Of a stretch of 29,486 nt of DNA, positions 1 through 8,192 are shown piece after piece. Origin of the DNA: a virus. Location: positions 1-29,486 of the IMG/VR virus record IMGVR_UViG_3300047443_000296. One strand, written 5' to 3'. Numbering within the stretch: the first letter of the stretch is position 1; every line of letters starts with the position of its first letter. A program made the translations under genes and the position numbers. The notes below the pieces were generated by a model. That model ran no database searches, was not told the DNA's origin, and was given only the letters and a program-made list of their open reading frames with translations.

Positions 1-186
1 ATGGCAAACGCAAACAACAGCTACTACAACGCATACATGGGCTACATTGAAAGCGGCGCAACTGAAACGGAAGCGCTGATCGAAGTTGCTAACGAAAACG
101 AAGTAAACGTGTGTGTTGTGTACGATGCGCTTGTGCTTTGCGGTTTGCACAACCCATGCGGATGCAGCGACCAATACGCGTACTAA
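1..186 (+). CDS. Small hypothetical protein, 61 aa
   Basis: An ATG occupies the first three bases of the window and the frame stays open to a TAA. Because nothing upstream is visible, neither the ribosome binding site nor the start can be checked, and the true gene could begin earlier. The protein is acidic in its middle and has four cysteines in its C-terminal third (one VCVV, one VLCG and a CGC near the end), ending in aromatic residues. I do not recognise a family. It reads away from the minus-strand virion genes and is followed by a hairpin (206-227). It could be a phage moron or an early gene. Confidence 0.5.
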   Translation: MANANNSYYNAYMGYIESGATETEALIEVANENEVNVCVVYDALVLCGLHNPCGCSDQYAY

Positions 187-205
187 GCAAGTCCCAGACA
201 AACAA

Positions 206-227
206 AAAGCCCGCTTAAACCGGCTTT
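206..227 (-). terminator. Terminator-like hairpin closing the left end of the leftward genes
   Basis: AAAG-CCG pairs with CGG-CTTT around a seven-base loop, with one bulged C. Read on the minus strand the stem is followed by TTGTTT (bases 205-200), a fair U-rich tail. On the plus strand the tail is poor. It could end leftward transcription of the virion region; it also lies just behind the gene at 1-186, so a two-way role is possible. Confidence 0.45.
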
Positions 228-258
228 CGTAATTTCGACACCTGTAGTCAACTGAGAT

Positions 259-295
259 CACGGCGTCGCGTGGTGCGCCTTCTAATGACGCCGTG
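259..295. repeat. Inverted repeat, perfect 9-bp arms
   Basis: CACGGCGTC at 259-267 pairs exactly with GACGCCGTG at 287-295 across a 19-base loop. There is no T-run on either side, so it is not a standard Rho-independent terminator. It could be a protein-binding site or an RNA stem. Confidence 0.6.
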
Positions 296-471
296 GCGTA
301 TTGGCTGCGCGCCCCAGGATGCACGCCCCTGCCACCATTTCCATTTCTGAATCAAGTTCAACCACCTGGGGAGACAGGAGCGTCTGCGACTTCGAGCTTG
401 CGAGTCGGCTGTTGCTGTTGACTTGCCAGATGCCTTCGTTAGAAGCGAGCTTTACTTTTGAGCAAAGCGAA

Positions 472-529
472 AAAGTGTAAGCTATCTTTCAGTCTAATAG
501 AGGAAGAGGATAAAGATAACTTACACTTT
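472..529. repeat. Inverted repeat, 18-bp arms with one mismatch
   Basis: The arm at 472-489 (AAAGTGTAAGCTATCTTT) matches the reverse complement of 512-529 at 17 of 18 positions; the single difference would still give a G-U pair in one RNA orientation. The loop is 22 purine-rich bases. The arms start and end with AAAG/CTTT. There is no terminator tail. It sits 37 bases beyond the stop codon of the last leftward gene. Confidence 0.75.
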
Positions 530-565
530 CTGGTAGGGGAAAACGGCAAATACGAAGTACCCGCT

Positions 566-766
566 TCACTTACCAGACAGGAACCTTGCTAGTCGTGTTT
601 CACTGAACTGCTTGCCTGTGATCTTCTCGTAGAAGCCCACCGCGTACCAGATAATCGCAAGTACCGCAGTGATGGCCGGTAGCAGCTTGAAGACCGTCAG
701 CACAGTCACGCTTGCGGCAGTAACCTCCCCAACCTGCTTGACCACGGCCATTGCGTCGTCGCTCAT
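566..766 (-). CDS. Small one-helix membrane protein, possible holin
   Basis: 66 residues: a soluble N-terminus, one strong hydrophobic helix at about residues 25-46 (LLPAITAVLAIIWYAVGF) and a short basic tail. A holin makes timed holes in the inner membrane so that endolysin can reach the cell wall; one-helix holins of this size exist in short-tailed phages. The start overlaps the stop of the upstream gene as ATGA, so the two are translationally coupled, with AAGGTGA as a fair ribosome binding site. No endolysin or spanin lies beside it in this window, so the holin call rests on size, topology and place only; it could be another small phage membrane protein. Confidence 0.5.
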   Translation of the reverse strand: MSDDAMAVVKQVGEVTAASVTVLTVFKLLPAITAVLAIIWYAVGFYEKITGKQFSETRLARFLSGK

Positions 767-972
767 ACGTCACCTTCCGCAGCAGGTTCAGTCACCGCAG
801 CGGCTGGCTCTGGTGCACGCGTAATCGAAGCCACGAACGCTGCGTGCTCGTCTGGATAAGCTGCAGCGTCAGCATCGGTTGCCGGTCGTTCGATCACGAA
901 CAGCATTGTCTCGCGGTACGTGTCGTCCTTGTACATGACAACTTCCGCATCACTTTTGTAAAAACTAATCAT
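763..972 (-). CDS. Hypothetical phage protein, 69 aa
   Basis: The N-terminal 30 residues look like beta strands (MISFYKSDAEVVMYKDD start) and the rest is Ala/Pro/Glu-rich and probably disordered. The start is well supported: AGGAG lies seven bases ahead of the ATG, and TAAATAG lies 35 bases upstream at 1007-1013. It overlaps the next gene by four bases (ATGA). I do not recognise a family. Its coupling to the possible holin suggests a late role, but no function can be named. Confidence 0.6.
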   Translation of the reverse strand: MISFYKSDAEVVMYKDDTYRETMLFVIERPATDADAAAYPDEHAAFVASITRAPEPAAAVTEPAAEGDV

Positions 973-1006
973 GGTTTTCTCCTAGCCTCTTAAGCGGGCC
1001 GTTCAT

Positions 1007-1013
1007 CTATTTA
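1007..1013 (-). promoter_or_regulatory. TAAATAG motif ahead of the 763-972 / 566-766 pair
   Basis: On the minus strand the sequence reads CGTAAATAGATG, 35 bases before the start of the 69-residue gene. One of seven exact copies placed ahead of leftward transcription-unit heads. There is no recognisable sigma70 -35 box at the usual distance. Confidence 0.5.
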
Positions 1014-1025
1014 CGAAGCGGAGGA

Positions 1026-1637
1026 CTAATCTCCGCTTGTATCTGATCCATCTATGTGGGGTCTCATTCCCTTTATACATGCGGTGAAGGACTGTAAGTC
1101 TTGCTCACTGATCTTTGCTGTAAAGGCGACAACGTCATCATCCGCTTGGCCCCTGTACTGCACAGCAAGTTGCATACGCTCTCCACCAACAATGTCCAGG
1201 ACCAGCTTGGTGGCAGACATAAGGTCGTACGCGGCAATGTAACTTCCGGCGCTTTCTCCCGGGGCTTTTATTAGTTGCACTGGCAGCTTGCCTTCGTCTT
1301 CATTAACTATCCAGAACCCTGCCGGTACAGCCTTCACAGCGTACTGTTCGAAATCGCCCTTGCCGGCTGCTTTCGGAACATGGTACTTCCTGATCTTGGA
1401 AATGCCCCTTGCGTGCTCGGCCACCAAGGTAAGAGTGAAGTCGTAATAGTCGGTATCGCTGCGCGTATCGTAAAGCACCATGACACGCACGCCGCACTCG
1501 GAAAATCCGTTAACGTCCCGGCTGATCTGTGGTCGTACCCCGGCCGCGGATGCCTGAACAACTGAGGCGGCCGAGGTGTTAGTGCTGATCACACTTGCGA
1601 CCAGCGAAGCAAAAAGAAGACGTTTCATGTCGATCAT
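1026..1637 (-). CDS. Exported hypothetical protein with signal peptide
   Basis: The N-terminus is a good Sec signal peptide: MIDMKRLLFASLVASV followed by a short polar stretch and a likely signal peptidase I site after about residue 23 (TSA-AS). The ATG at residue 4 (base 1628) is just as possible a start. The mature part, about 180 residues, looks mixed alpha/beta and has two cysteines far apart that could form a disulfide in the periplasm. No family recognised. Exported small phage proteins in late regions are often superinfection-exclusion or spanin-like factors, but nothing here proves either. No clear ribosome binding site is seen ahead of either ATG, which is unusual for this region. 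Confidence 0.6.
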   Translation of the reverse strand: MIDMKRLLFASLVASVISTNTSAASVVQASAAGVRPQISRDVNGFSECGVRVMVLYDTRSDTDYYDFTLTLVAEHARGISKIRKYHVPKAAGKGDFEQYAVKAVPAGFWIVNEDEGKLPVQLIKAPGESAGSYIAAYDLMSATKLVLDIVGGERMQLAVQYRGQADDDVVAFTAKISEQDLQSFTACIKGMRPHIDGSDTSGD

Positions 1638-1746
1638 TTTATAGCCAGAGCTTGCCTACGGGAAACACAAAAGATCGATGCTTGAGCTTCTCTTGCAAAA
1701 AACAACGAATCGCGTGTCGAGTACGAGTACCGAACGATGATGCCTG

Positions 1747-1974
1747 TCACTTAGCTTGCGGCTCGCTGCTTTCCTTGATCTTGACGCCTGCTGCTCCAGC
1801 GGCCAACAGACCGCCGTAAGCAAGTGAAAAGTTCGCCATGTCGAAGTGGCCTGACTTGTAAACTTCGTAGCCCGAATAGCCCAAGAACGTGATGACGCCA
1901 ACGATCCACAGTACGCGTGCGACATCAACTGTCTGGTTGTCGATGCCTGTAAAAATGTGCTTTAAAAAATTCAT
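1747..1974 (-). CDS. Small two-helix membrane protein, holin-like
   Basis: 75 residues with two hydrophobic helices: about residues 19-36 (ARVLWIVGVITFLGYSGY) and 50-66 (LAYGGLLAAGAAGVKI), separated by a short polar loop with SGHFDM. The tail is charged (KIKESSEPQAK). Small phage proteins with this layout, a DVARVLW start and a glycine-rich second helix, are common in tailed-phage late regions and are often labelled holin-like without proof. It starts six bases after the stop of the Ig-like tail protein gene, with a weak AGGT ribosome binding site. It could be the holin, or one of a holin/antiholin pair with the 66-residue protein at 566-766. Confidence 0.6.
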   Translation of the reverse strand: MNFLKHIFTGIDNQTVDVARVLWIVGVITFLGYSGYEVYKSGHFDMANFSLAYGGLLAAGAAGVKIKESSEPQAK

Positions 1975-1980
1975 GTTCTG

Positions 1981-2469
1981 TTACCTGTTGCTATACCAAT
2001 CGCCGTGAGCGGTAATACCAGTCACTGTAGCTGTTGCGCCGTTACCGTTTGTGACTACACACTGCAATACTGCATCGAACGAGCCGTCTGTTAGTTTTCC
2101 GAATGTGCGACTGACTTGGCAATACGAACCATTGGCGTTAGACAGAGTCGGCGTCATGCCGGTGTACGATGTCATTGTCCATTGGTAGGTGATCGTACCG
2201 GAACCACCGATCACAGTTACGCTTGGTGATGCGGAACTTGTGCCGCCAGCATTTATTGATGACTGTGATGAAGATGCGTTGTTACCCGCAACCTTGAATG
2301 CGCTCTTACCGTACAGGTCACTCAACGAGATTGGCGCACCGCCCTTGCCCACCAACGACAGCACATCGCTGTCGCCCAACGAGACAGTTGCACCTCGTCC
2401 CGAGTTTGCGATGCGCAGTTCGTTCAAGACATCGGTAAGGCTGATTGGGCCGCTTGCTTGTAAAGTCAT
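1981..2469 (-). CDS. Small tail-associated protein with Ig-like C-terminal part
   Basis: 162 residues. The N-terminus (MTLQASGPISLTDV) is a signature seen at the start of many small phage tail proteins. After a Ser/Asn-rich linker at about residues 65-80, the C-terminal half has an alternating beta pattern with GGSGTITYQW, two cysteines and a CVVTNGNGA segment, like an immunoglobulin-fold domain used for surface adhesion. The start codon shares its A with the fibre stop codon (TAATG), so it is translated by coupling with the fibre. It is therefore probably a fibre companion, such as a tip or decoration protein or an assembly helper. Confidence 0.65.
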   Translation of the reverse strand: MTLQASGPISLTDVLNELRIANSGRGATVSLGDSDVLSLVGKGGAPISLSDLYGKSAFKVAGNNASSSQSSINAGGTSSASPSVTVIGGSGTITYQWTMTSYTGMTPTLSNANGSYCQVSRTFGKLTDGSFDAVLQCVVTNGNGATATVTGITAHGDWYSNR

Positions 2470-5400
2470 TACGCGGCCTCCAATGCTGCAATACGAGCCT
2501 GGAGTTCAAGCACAAGCTTTGTCAGCTCGACTACGGACACCATCGCTGCACCGCCATAGTTGACGGTCTTTTCGCCTTCTTCGTCAGTGTGGACAGCAGC
2601 AGGGAGGATTGCTTCAAGCGACTGCGCGCCAACGCCCAGACTGGTCTTCTTGGTGTCGATCCAGTCGAACATACCGACCTTGTTGATACTTGCCAGCTTG
2701 GTCAGGAAGTGTGGGGAGACGGCTTGCCAGTTCTCTTTCTTGGTCTCGTCGGACGTTTGCGTGACCACCGCACCGCTTACAGTTCCGCTTGCTGTCCAGT
2801 TACCGTTACTCCAAGTGCAAGCGCCGGTATAGCTGCCACTAGTGTCATACATCCAGAGCGCTCCAACCTCAGTAGAGTCGATACCGAATCGGTATCGCGC
2901 AGTGGCATTGCTCTGCTGAACCTCAATGGCAGTGCGCTGAGTTCCGTTCGCACCATTCGCACGTTGGGCATGTGTGCCCATCTGTATGACAGTGAAAGGA
3001 GAATACTGAACAACCGGGCTAGTGTTGCAAGTGATACCGAAAGAGCCGTCGCTGATGTGGTAGAGGCCGGTGTCTGGGGCACCATCATTTTGGAACGAAA
3101 TGCCGGGTGCAGACGATGTACCCTCAGCAAAAAGCACCTGGGAACCAAAGGTCGCACCGCCGTTGACTTGAAGCTTTGAACCGTTGTCAGTGGTCGTACC
3201 AACCAGAAGATTACCCGTTGCCGTAACGCGTGCACGTTCGGTGTTATTCGTAATGACCTGAAGTGTGGAATCCAACGCGCCAGTACCGCGCAAGAAGCTC
3301 AGACCAGCAGCCGTACCAGAACCGACATACTCCATGCCGAAGGTAGCCTGAACAGTGCTTGCAGCACTGCCGCTACCGTTACGGGCGATCAGTTGGAAAT
3401 TGCTGTCACTTGCGCCACGAGTCAGGATGGCTTGGGCATTGTTGGCGACGTTGCCGCCAACGTCTAATCGTGCAGTCGGAGCGGTCGTATTGATGCCAAC
3501 GTTGCCGCTTGCGTCGAGGCGCATCTGTTCGGTTTCAACAGTACCAGTCAGGTCAACAGCACGGCCAAAGATCATCGATCCCGAACCATTAGAACCGATG
3601 CCCAGCATGCCGCCGCTATTGTGGTTGAAGATCACGCGCATCTGCGGAGACGTGCTGTACCCCCCCATACCCACGGTAGCGCCCAGAGTAGCTCCGCTAT
3701 TAACGACCGCACCGACACGCACGCTACCATTTACGTCTAACTTGGCGCTCGGCGAAGCAGTACCGATACCCACGTTACCGATGGAGTCGATGCGCATTCG
3801 TTCGGTCATCACGGCACCGGCCACACCAGTATTGGGACGCGTGAAGAAGGCCAACTTACCTTGTTCTTCGCCGCTACCTGCCCAATCCAGCAGACCCTTA
3901 ATGCCAGCCATTGGGGAGGTAGTGGACGACATCGCGTTCAGGTACAGCGAACCACCGGCTTGTGCGACGTTGCCACCGTTCGAGATAGCCACATCACCGC
4001 TATCCACATGCAGTTTGTAGTTGGGCGACACACCAACACCAAGCTTACCTTGTGCATCGACCTTGACGTAACCGTTGTAGGCGTTCAATAAGATACCGCC
4101 ACTGGCGTAACCGTTCGCCAGTCGAGTGTAACCATCGGCGGGGTCATACAACTTCAAGACGCCGTTTGATGAAGCAGTAGTATTGCCTGCATAGCCGTTA
4201 CCAGAACCAATAGCAAAACCCGCCGGTTGGCCGAGATTGCCGTTGGAGTCGATACGAGCGTATTCAGTAGCGCCACGAGAGAACGTCAAGTTCGTCGTGG
4301 CCTTCATGGTCCAATAGTTGGTGGACTTGTCATACAGGCGGATACCGGCACCATTCGGATCTTCGATGTGCAGCATTTCCTGCGGCGAAGTAGTACCAAT
4401 GCCGACCTTACCGCTGTTCTCAATACGCATGCGTTCGGTGAGAGCCTGACCAGCAGTGCCGGTAGTGGGACGAGTCATGAAGATCAATTTGCCTTGTTCT
4501 TCATTACCGCCGAACCAGTCCAGTGCGCCCTTGATAGTAGCCATCGGCGCAGTCGTGGTAGACACTGCTTGGAAGTTCAGCGCGCCACCAGCCTGCGATA
4601 CATTGCCGCCGTTTGACACGGTCATGTCACCGCTTTCCACATGCAGCTTGGTTTGTGGGGCACTAGTGCCGATACCCAACTTGCCTGCGGAGTTCACACG
4701 CACGACTTCCACACCGTTCGTTTTGGCGATGATGTCGTTACCAGTCGCGCCGATACGTGGCGAGGTGGTTGTACCACTGGCCGACAATGCCAGTTCAACT
4801 GTGGAAGCAGTGCTGCCGAACAAAGTGTTCAAGCTAGTACTACCGCTTTCTACGTCCAGCTTTGCTCCAGGTGCAGCAGTGCCAACACCTACACCTCCCA
4901 TAAAGTTAGACGTACCAGTAACGCTAAGGGTTGTACCCACATTCGCAGCGCCCGAAGTGCTTACGCTTGAAAGGCTAGCGGAGCCGGTGACGCCGAGTGT
5001 CGATGCAAGCGTAGTTGCACCAGTCACGCCAAGTGTTGTGCCAACTGTTGCTGCACCTGACGTGCTTACGCTTGAAAGGCTAGTTGCGCCAGTGACGCCA
5101 AGCGTGCCGCCAACTGTCGCATTGCTGGTTACGCCGAGCGTCGATGAAAGCGTAGTCGCACCAGTTACGGTCAAGGTTGATGCAAGCGTGGTTCCACCAG
5201 AGACCTTCGCAGGACCGTTGACTTGCAGTTTGTTGGTGCCGTCATCTGAGGCGGTGCCGACCAGCACTCGACCAGCGCTGTTGATGCGCATGTTTTCGAC
5301 GCCGCCTGCGACAAGTGCTAGAGCGCCCGAGTTAGGACGGTACATACCCGTCGATGCTTCGCTGTTGAAAGCGATACCCGGCACGCCGCTTGTGCCGTCC

Positions 5401-5573
5401 GTGATCTTGAGCTGACCGGCCATTGATGCTTGACCGTCGCGCGGCAACACGTTGTTGAATGTGTTGCCAATGTCTGTGACAAGCGTATTGAAGGTGTTGG
5501 ACTGGATGACAGTGCCAGTTGCTACAGGTTGCCCTGCTGGCGGGATGTATGTTCCCGAACCGTTGTATGCCAT
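2469..5573 (-). CDS. Tail fibre / spike with C-terminal S74 intramolecular chaperone
   Basis: 1034 residues. The N-terminal ~60 residues (MAYNGSGTYIPPAG) are a virion-attachment head. Residues ~120-225 are imperfect beta repeats around VTGAT and SLSSVSTSGA. Residues ~225-620 carry VGIGT-x-x-P-x-x-x-L-x-V units preceded by ERMRI, typical of trimeric beta-rich fibres. A ~95-residue module is duplicated (about 308-402 and 519-613). The last ~95 residues are a peptidase S74 domain: TSDETKKENW gives the expected Ser (941) and a nearby Lys, ending in a coiled coil (ELTKLVLELQARIAALEA). In this family the domain trimerises the fibre and then cuts itself off. AGAGGGAT precedes the ATG and TAAATAG lies 39 bases upstream. 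It decides receptor binding. Confidence 0.92.
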   Translation of the reverse strand: MAYNGSGTYIPPAGQPVATGTVIQSNTFNTLVTDIGNTFNNVLPRDGQASMAGQLKITDGTSGVPGIAFNSEASTGMYRPNSGALALVAGGVENMRINSAGRVLVGTASDDGTNKLQVNGPAKVSGGTTLASTLTVTGATTLSSTLGVTSNATVGGTLGVTGATSLSSVSTSGAATVGTTLGVTGATTLASTLGVTGSASLSSVSTSGAANVGTTLSVTGTSNFMGGVGVGTAAPGAKLDVESGSTSLNTLFGSTASTVELALSASGTTTSPRIGATGNDIIAKTNGVEVVRVNSAGKLGIGTSAPQTKLHVESGDMTVSNGGNVSQAGGALNFQAVSTTTAPMATIKGALDWFGGNEEQGKLIFMTRPTTGTAGQALTERMRIENSGKVGIGTTSPQEMLHIEDPNGAGIRLYDKSTNYWTMKATTNLTFSRGATEYARIDSNGNLGQPAGFAIGSGNGYAGNTTASSNGVLKLYDPADGYTRLANGYASGGILLNAYNGYVKVDAQGKLGVGVSPNYKLHVDSGDVAISNGGNVAQAGGSLYLNAMSSTTSPMAGIKGLLDWAGSGEEQGKLAFFTRPNTGVAGAVMTERMRIDSIGNVGIGTASPSAKLDVNGSVRVGAVVNSGATLGATVGMGGYSTSPQMRVIFNHNSGGMLGIGSNGSGSMIFGRAVDLTGTVETEQMRLDASGNVGINTTAPTARLDVGGNVANNAQAILTRGASDSNFQLIARNGSGSAASTVQATFGMEYVGSGTAAGLSFLRGTGALDSTLQVITNNTERARVTATGNLLVGTTTDNGSKLQVNGGATFGSQVLFAEGTSSAPGISFQNDGAPDTGLYHISDGSFGITCNTSPVVQYSPFTVIQMGTHAQRANGANGTQRTAIEVQQSNATARYRFGIDSTEVGALWMYDTSGSYTGACTWSNGNWTASGTVSGAVVTQTSDETKKENWQAVSPHFLTKLASINKVGMFDWIDTKKTSLGVGAQSLEAILPAAVHTDEEGEKTVNYGGAAMVSVVELTKLVLELQARIAALEAA
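3735..4019 (-). repeat. Fibre duplicated module, copy 2
   Basis: Encodes fibre residues ~519-613, with SGDVAISNGGNVAQAGG, KGLLDW, EEQGKL, TRPNTG and ERMRIDSIGNVGIGT, parallel to 4368-4652. Confidence 0.75.
4368..4652 (-). repeat. Fibre duplicated module, copy 1
   Basis: Encodes fibre residues ~308-402, with SGDMTVSNGGNVSQAGG, then KGALDW, EEQGKL, TRPTTG and ERMRIENSGKVGIGT. The same order of motifs recurs at 3735-4019. The protein similarity is strong, so this is a within-gene duplication. Confidence 0.75.
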
Positions 5574-5611
5574 GGGGTTATCCCTCTTATTATTGTTATG
5601 GGCTTATTTCC

Positions 5612-5618
5612 CTATTTA
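5612..5618 (-). promoter_or_regulatory. TAAATAG motif ahead of the tail fibre
   Basis: Reads CGCTAAATAGGG on the minus strand, 39 bases before the fibre ATG. A small hairpin, GGCAA / TTGCC with a six-base loop (5626-5641), lies just upstream. The gap between 5574 and 5753 is otherwise AT-rich and gene-free. Confidence 0.5.
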
Positions 5619-5753
5619 GCGATTAGGCAATGCCACTTGCCAATTGGTCATTCAGCATTTAAACTAGATCATTACAAAAGGAAATCCAAATCATCGCGAA
5701 TTTCCATTTCACGAATTAGAAGTAGCGCTTAACGAAAAACATAGAGTTCGAAA

Positions 5754-5990
5754 ATGAAACAAGCCATTATTAAAGGGTTAGGCATTATTGGAGCCTTTGC
5801 TAGCTTAGCATCTGGTTGTTTTTGGTTCCTCTCTGCTCAAATTCAGCTTGCTACGGGCCCGCAAGCCGCGCTTGTAAAAAAACCCCTTGAAACTTTGACT
5901 TTTCTCGCTAACCAACAAAATTTCTGGGCCGCTGCTTGTGCAATGATCGCAGGTATCGCGATTGGCTTAGCAATTGCGTTTGACGATTAA
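5754..5990 (+). CDS. Small two-helix membrane protein, moron
   Basis: 78 residues with two hydrophobic helices: about 8-27 (GLGIIGAFASLASGCFWFLS) and 57-75 (FWAAACAMIAGIAIGLAIAF), ending FDD. It runs against all its neighbours, lies in a notably AT-rich stretch between the fibre and the glucosaminidase-domain protein, and has its own AT-rich upstream region, the pattern of a moron (an independently expressed cargo gene). No clear ribosome binding site is seen. No family recognised. A holin, an exclusion protein or a small toxin would all fit its topology, and the sequence does not choose between them. Confidence 0.6.
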   Translation: MKQAIIKGLGIIGAFASLASGCFWFLSAQIQLATGPQAALVKKPLETLTFLANQQNFWAAACAMIAGIAIGLAIAFDD

Positions 5991-6036
5991 GATTACTGGT
6001 ATAGAGCGGTTAGCGAGGTTTCTGCTAGCTCATGTT

Positions 6037-8190
6037 TTATTGATGACGCAATTCTTTCCCTGCTGCCGTTCCTGCACCTAAAGCGCGAGCAATCGCGCTT
6101 GCAAGGGCTGGGTCCATTGGCTTACCGCCTGCACCAGTTAGCAAGCGGATCATCGCTGGGCTCTCCGAAGTCGCTAACTTACCGAGCAAGTTGGCTGCAA
6201 GTGACTTCGCACCGACGCCCAGCAACGTGGTTGGGCTTGGATGCATGATCAACGCTGCTGCGTCTAAGCCGTGTCCACCAGTTGCTTTGCCGATGATCGC
6301 GCCGAGTCCCTTCCCTGCTGATGGGCCATACAGTTCAGATGCCGTACCTGCAAGGTCTTGGAACGGAGCGTCACCCTTCAAGAACGAGTTGCTGAACGAG
6401 CCTGTCTTTGCGGCTTGCAGCATCTGGCGCGGAGTCACGACGCCTGTGTCATTGCTGGCCTTGACCATCTTCTGAACTGAAAGCAGGTTGCGGTACTGGC
6501 CGTTAGCCATGTTGAACGCTGCTGCTTGTTGTGGCGTCATGTTGCTGGTCAGCGAACCGTTGATCTTGTCGATCACGTTCGCTGCCAACTGCTTTTCGCT
6601 GTGCGATGCGCCCGGGTTGTAAAGCAGGCCTTTCAGTTCACTTGCGAGTCCTTGCAGGTCTGTACCTGCTACTGGAGTGCCTGAGTCGATTGCTTTGCTC
6701 AGGTTGTTGATCGCGGCATTAACTGTGCTGTTATTCGCGATACCTTCGGTCAGTGGGTTCGTGCCTGCCTTGACCAAGGTTTGCAATTCGGCCTTCATGG
6801 ACTGCGGCAGCGTGACCATTACATTGGTGGCGTCATCGAGCGCTTGTTTGATCGCTGGGCGTGCCGTGTTCAGCATGTTGGTGTCGATAGGTCCAGCGTA
6901 GCCCTTGAGACCCAGACCTTCAGCTACCTTCGCAGCAATCGCTTGGTCGGCGCATCCCTGTGTGGATACCACGCTGCCGTTTTCCGGCATCGACTCCGCG
7001 ACGTTGCGCCAGAAGCCGTTAGGCCCGCTGACACTTGCGACGTTAGCGGGCAAGCCCTGTGCCTGTGCTTCGGCCAATCGAGCGGTTGCAGCGGCGTCAC
7101 CGCCGAGAGCTTTTGACGCGGCAGCAGCCAAGCCCTTACCGGCTGCGTAACCAGCTCCGCCACCGACAGCACCGAGCGCAGTTTCCGTCAGAATGTTATG
7201 TCCGAACTGGCCGTCCTTAGTTGTCGGGGTCAATGCGCCTTGCGCTGCACCGACACCGCCATTCACCAGCAAAGCCGGGACCAAGCCTTCCGGCGCAACT
7301 ACACCAGCAGCGATGTACGGCAGCGCCTTGACACCTCCGCTACCGACCATGCCGCCGACAGTGTGGCCGAGTGCATGGCGTGCTGGATCCGCTTCACGCG
7401 CAGCTTGCTCTGCTTGACGAGCTTTCAGCGCGGCGTCGTCGCCAATTACCCGGTCTCCCAACTGGCGAGCGCCGTTAGCCAGGTCTCCAACTGCGTTACT
7501 TGCGCCCTGCCCCAAGTTCGTCATGAAGCCTTGCGCCTTGACTTTCTCGCCCGGATCGGTTGCCTTGAACTGTGCAAGCGGCTGACCTCCAACTACGCTA
7601 ACAATCTGGTCAGCGCTCTTACCACGAGCGAGTGCAGCTTTAACGTCCGCGCCGGCGAGATTGCTATTCAACAGACCTGACACGATCTGCGCAGCCGGTA
7701 CGCCCTTTGCGTAGTCGCTCGCCACTTCCTGAGCGAGCGTGTTTTTCATGTCGTCCAAAGTCGGCACTGCGCCAGTAGCTCGGACACTGGAAATTGCACC
7801 GGCCAACTTTGCGCCGTATTGCTTGTCTTGTGCATAGCCCCCGTTGACCAATGCGCCTACAAACTGGTTGGTATTACCGCCGCTTTGAACTGCGCCTTGA
7901 TAGCGCGAGTGCGACAACAGATTGGCGTAAGTCTGTGCCGACGCGTCGGCGCTGTCATAGTTCGCGTATTTGTCCGTAGTGCCCAACTGGTTATCTTGGG
8001 CGGCTGTGCCGGACTGCCCCGGCAGCGCTTTGATGTTCCCCAGATTGTTTGTACCTGGGATAACGCTTCTGCCCCACCCTGTTTCAAGGCCCCATTGGCC
8101 CAGAACGTGGGCCGGATCGGTGCCAAGTTGAGCAGCGGCTTTCACCGCTGATGGCATGTACTGATTGATGAAGTCGTTGATGTCGGCCAT
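6037..8190 (-). CDS. Internal virion / ejection protein with N-terminal glucosaminidase domain
   Basis: 717 residues from the ATG at 8190, two bases after the upstream stop. The open frame runs further back, but that part lies inside the upstream gene and has arginine/serine-rich shadow composition, so I reject it. Residues ~8-125 match the FlgJ/LytG glucosaminidase fold: YMPSAVKAAAQLGTDP, then GQWGLETGWGRS with the likely catalytic Glu at 36, then NNLGNIKA and repeated Tyr/Asn motifs. Such domains cut peptidoglycan glycan strands. The rest is a long Ala/Gly-rich helical protein with a hydrophobic stretch around residue 270-320. In short-tailed phages this design belongs to proteins ejected with the DNA, which open the cell wall locally. 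It follows another large virion-type gene, as expected for an ejection-protein set. Confidence 0.8.
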   Translation of the reverse strand: MADINDFINQYMPSAVKAAAQLGTDPAHVLGQWGLETGWGRSVIPGTNNLGNIKALPGQSGTAAQDNQLGTTDKYANYDSADASAQTYANLLSHSRYQGAVQSGGNTNQFVGALVNGGYAQDKQYGAKLAGAISSVRATGAVPTLDDMKNTLAQEVASDYAKGVPAAQIVSGLLNSNLAGADVKAALARGKSADQIVSVVGGQPLAQFKATDPGEKVKAQGFMTNLGQGASNAVGDLANGARQLGDRVIGDDAALKARQAEQAAREADPARHALGHTVGGMVGSGGVKALPYIAAGVVAPEGLVPALLVNGGVGAAQGALTPTTKDGQFGHNILTETALGAVGGGAGYAAGKGLAAAASKALGGDAAATARLAEAQAQGLPANVASVSGPNGFWRNVAESMPENGSVVSTQGCADQAIAAKVAEGLGLKGYAGPIDTNMLNTARPAIKQALDDATNVMVTLPQSMKAELQTLVKAGTNPLTEGIANNSTVNAAINNLSKAIDSGTPVAGTDLQGLASELKGLLYNPGASHSEKQLAANVIDKINGSLTSNMTPQQAAAFNMANGQYRNLLSVQKMVKASNDTGVVTPRQMLQAAKTGSFSNSFLKGDAPFQDLAGTASELYGPSAGKGLGAIIGKATGGHGLDAAALIMHPSPTTLLGVGAKSLAANLLGKLATSESPAMIRLLTGAGGKPMDPALASAIARALGAGTAAGKELRHQ

Positions 8191-8192
8191 GT

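Larger units (their letters stand above)
187..565. other. Non-coding stretch with two inverted repeats
   Basis: No open frame here looks like a gene. Besides the hairpin at 206-227 the stretch holds a perfect 9-bp inverted repeat (259-267 with 287-295) and an 18-bp inverted repeat with one mismatch (472-489 with 512-529), listed separately. It lies between the last leftward gene (566) and the rightward gene at 1-186. It may hold regulatory RNA or a structural DNA site; the sequence alone does not decide. Confidence 0.6.

Noticed and set aside
4456-5415. Long plus-strand frame (319 codons) opposite the fibre
   Set aside because: A shadow of the repetitive fibre frame, with no ribosome binding site and Val/Pro/Ala-rich content.
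2469-5573. Diversity-generating retroelement acting on the fibre
   Set aside because: No reverse transcriptase and no template/variable repeat pair with adenine-biased change is visible.
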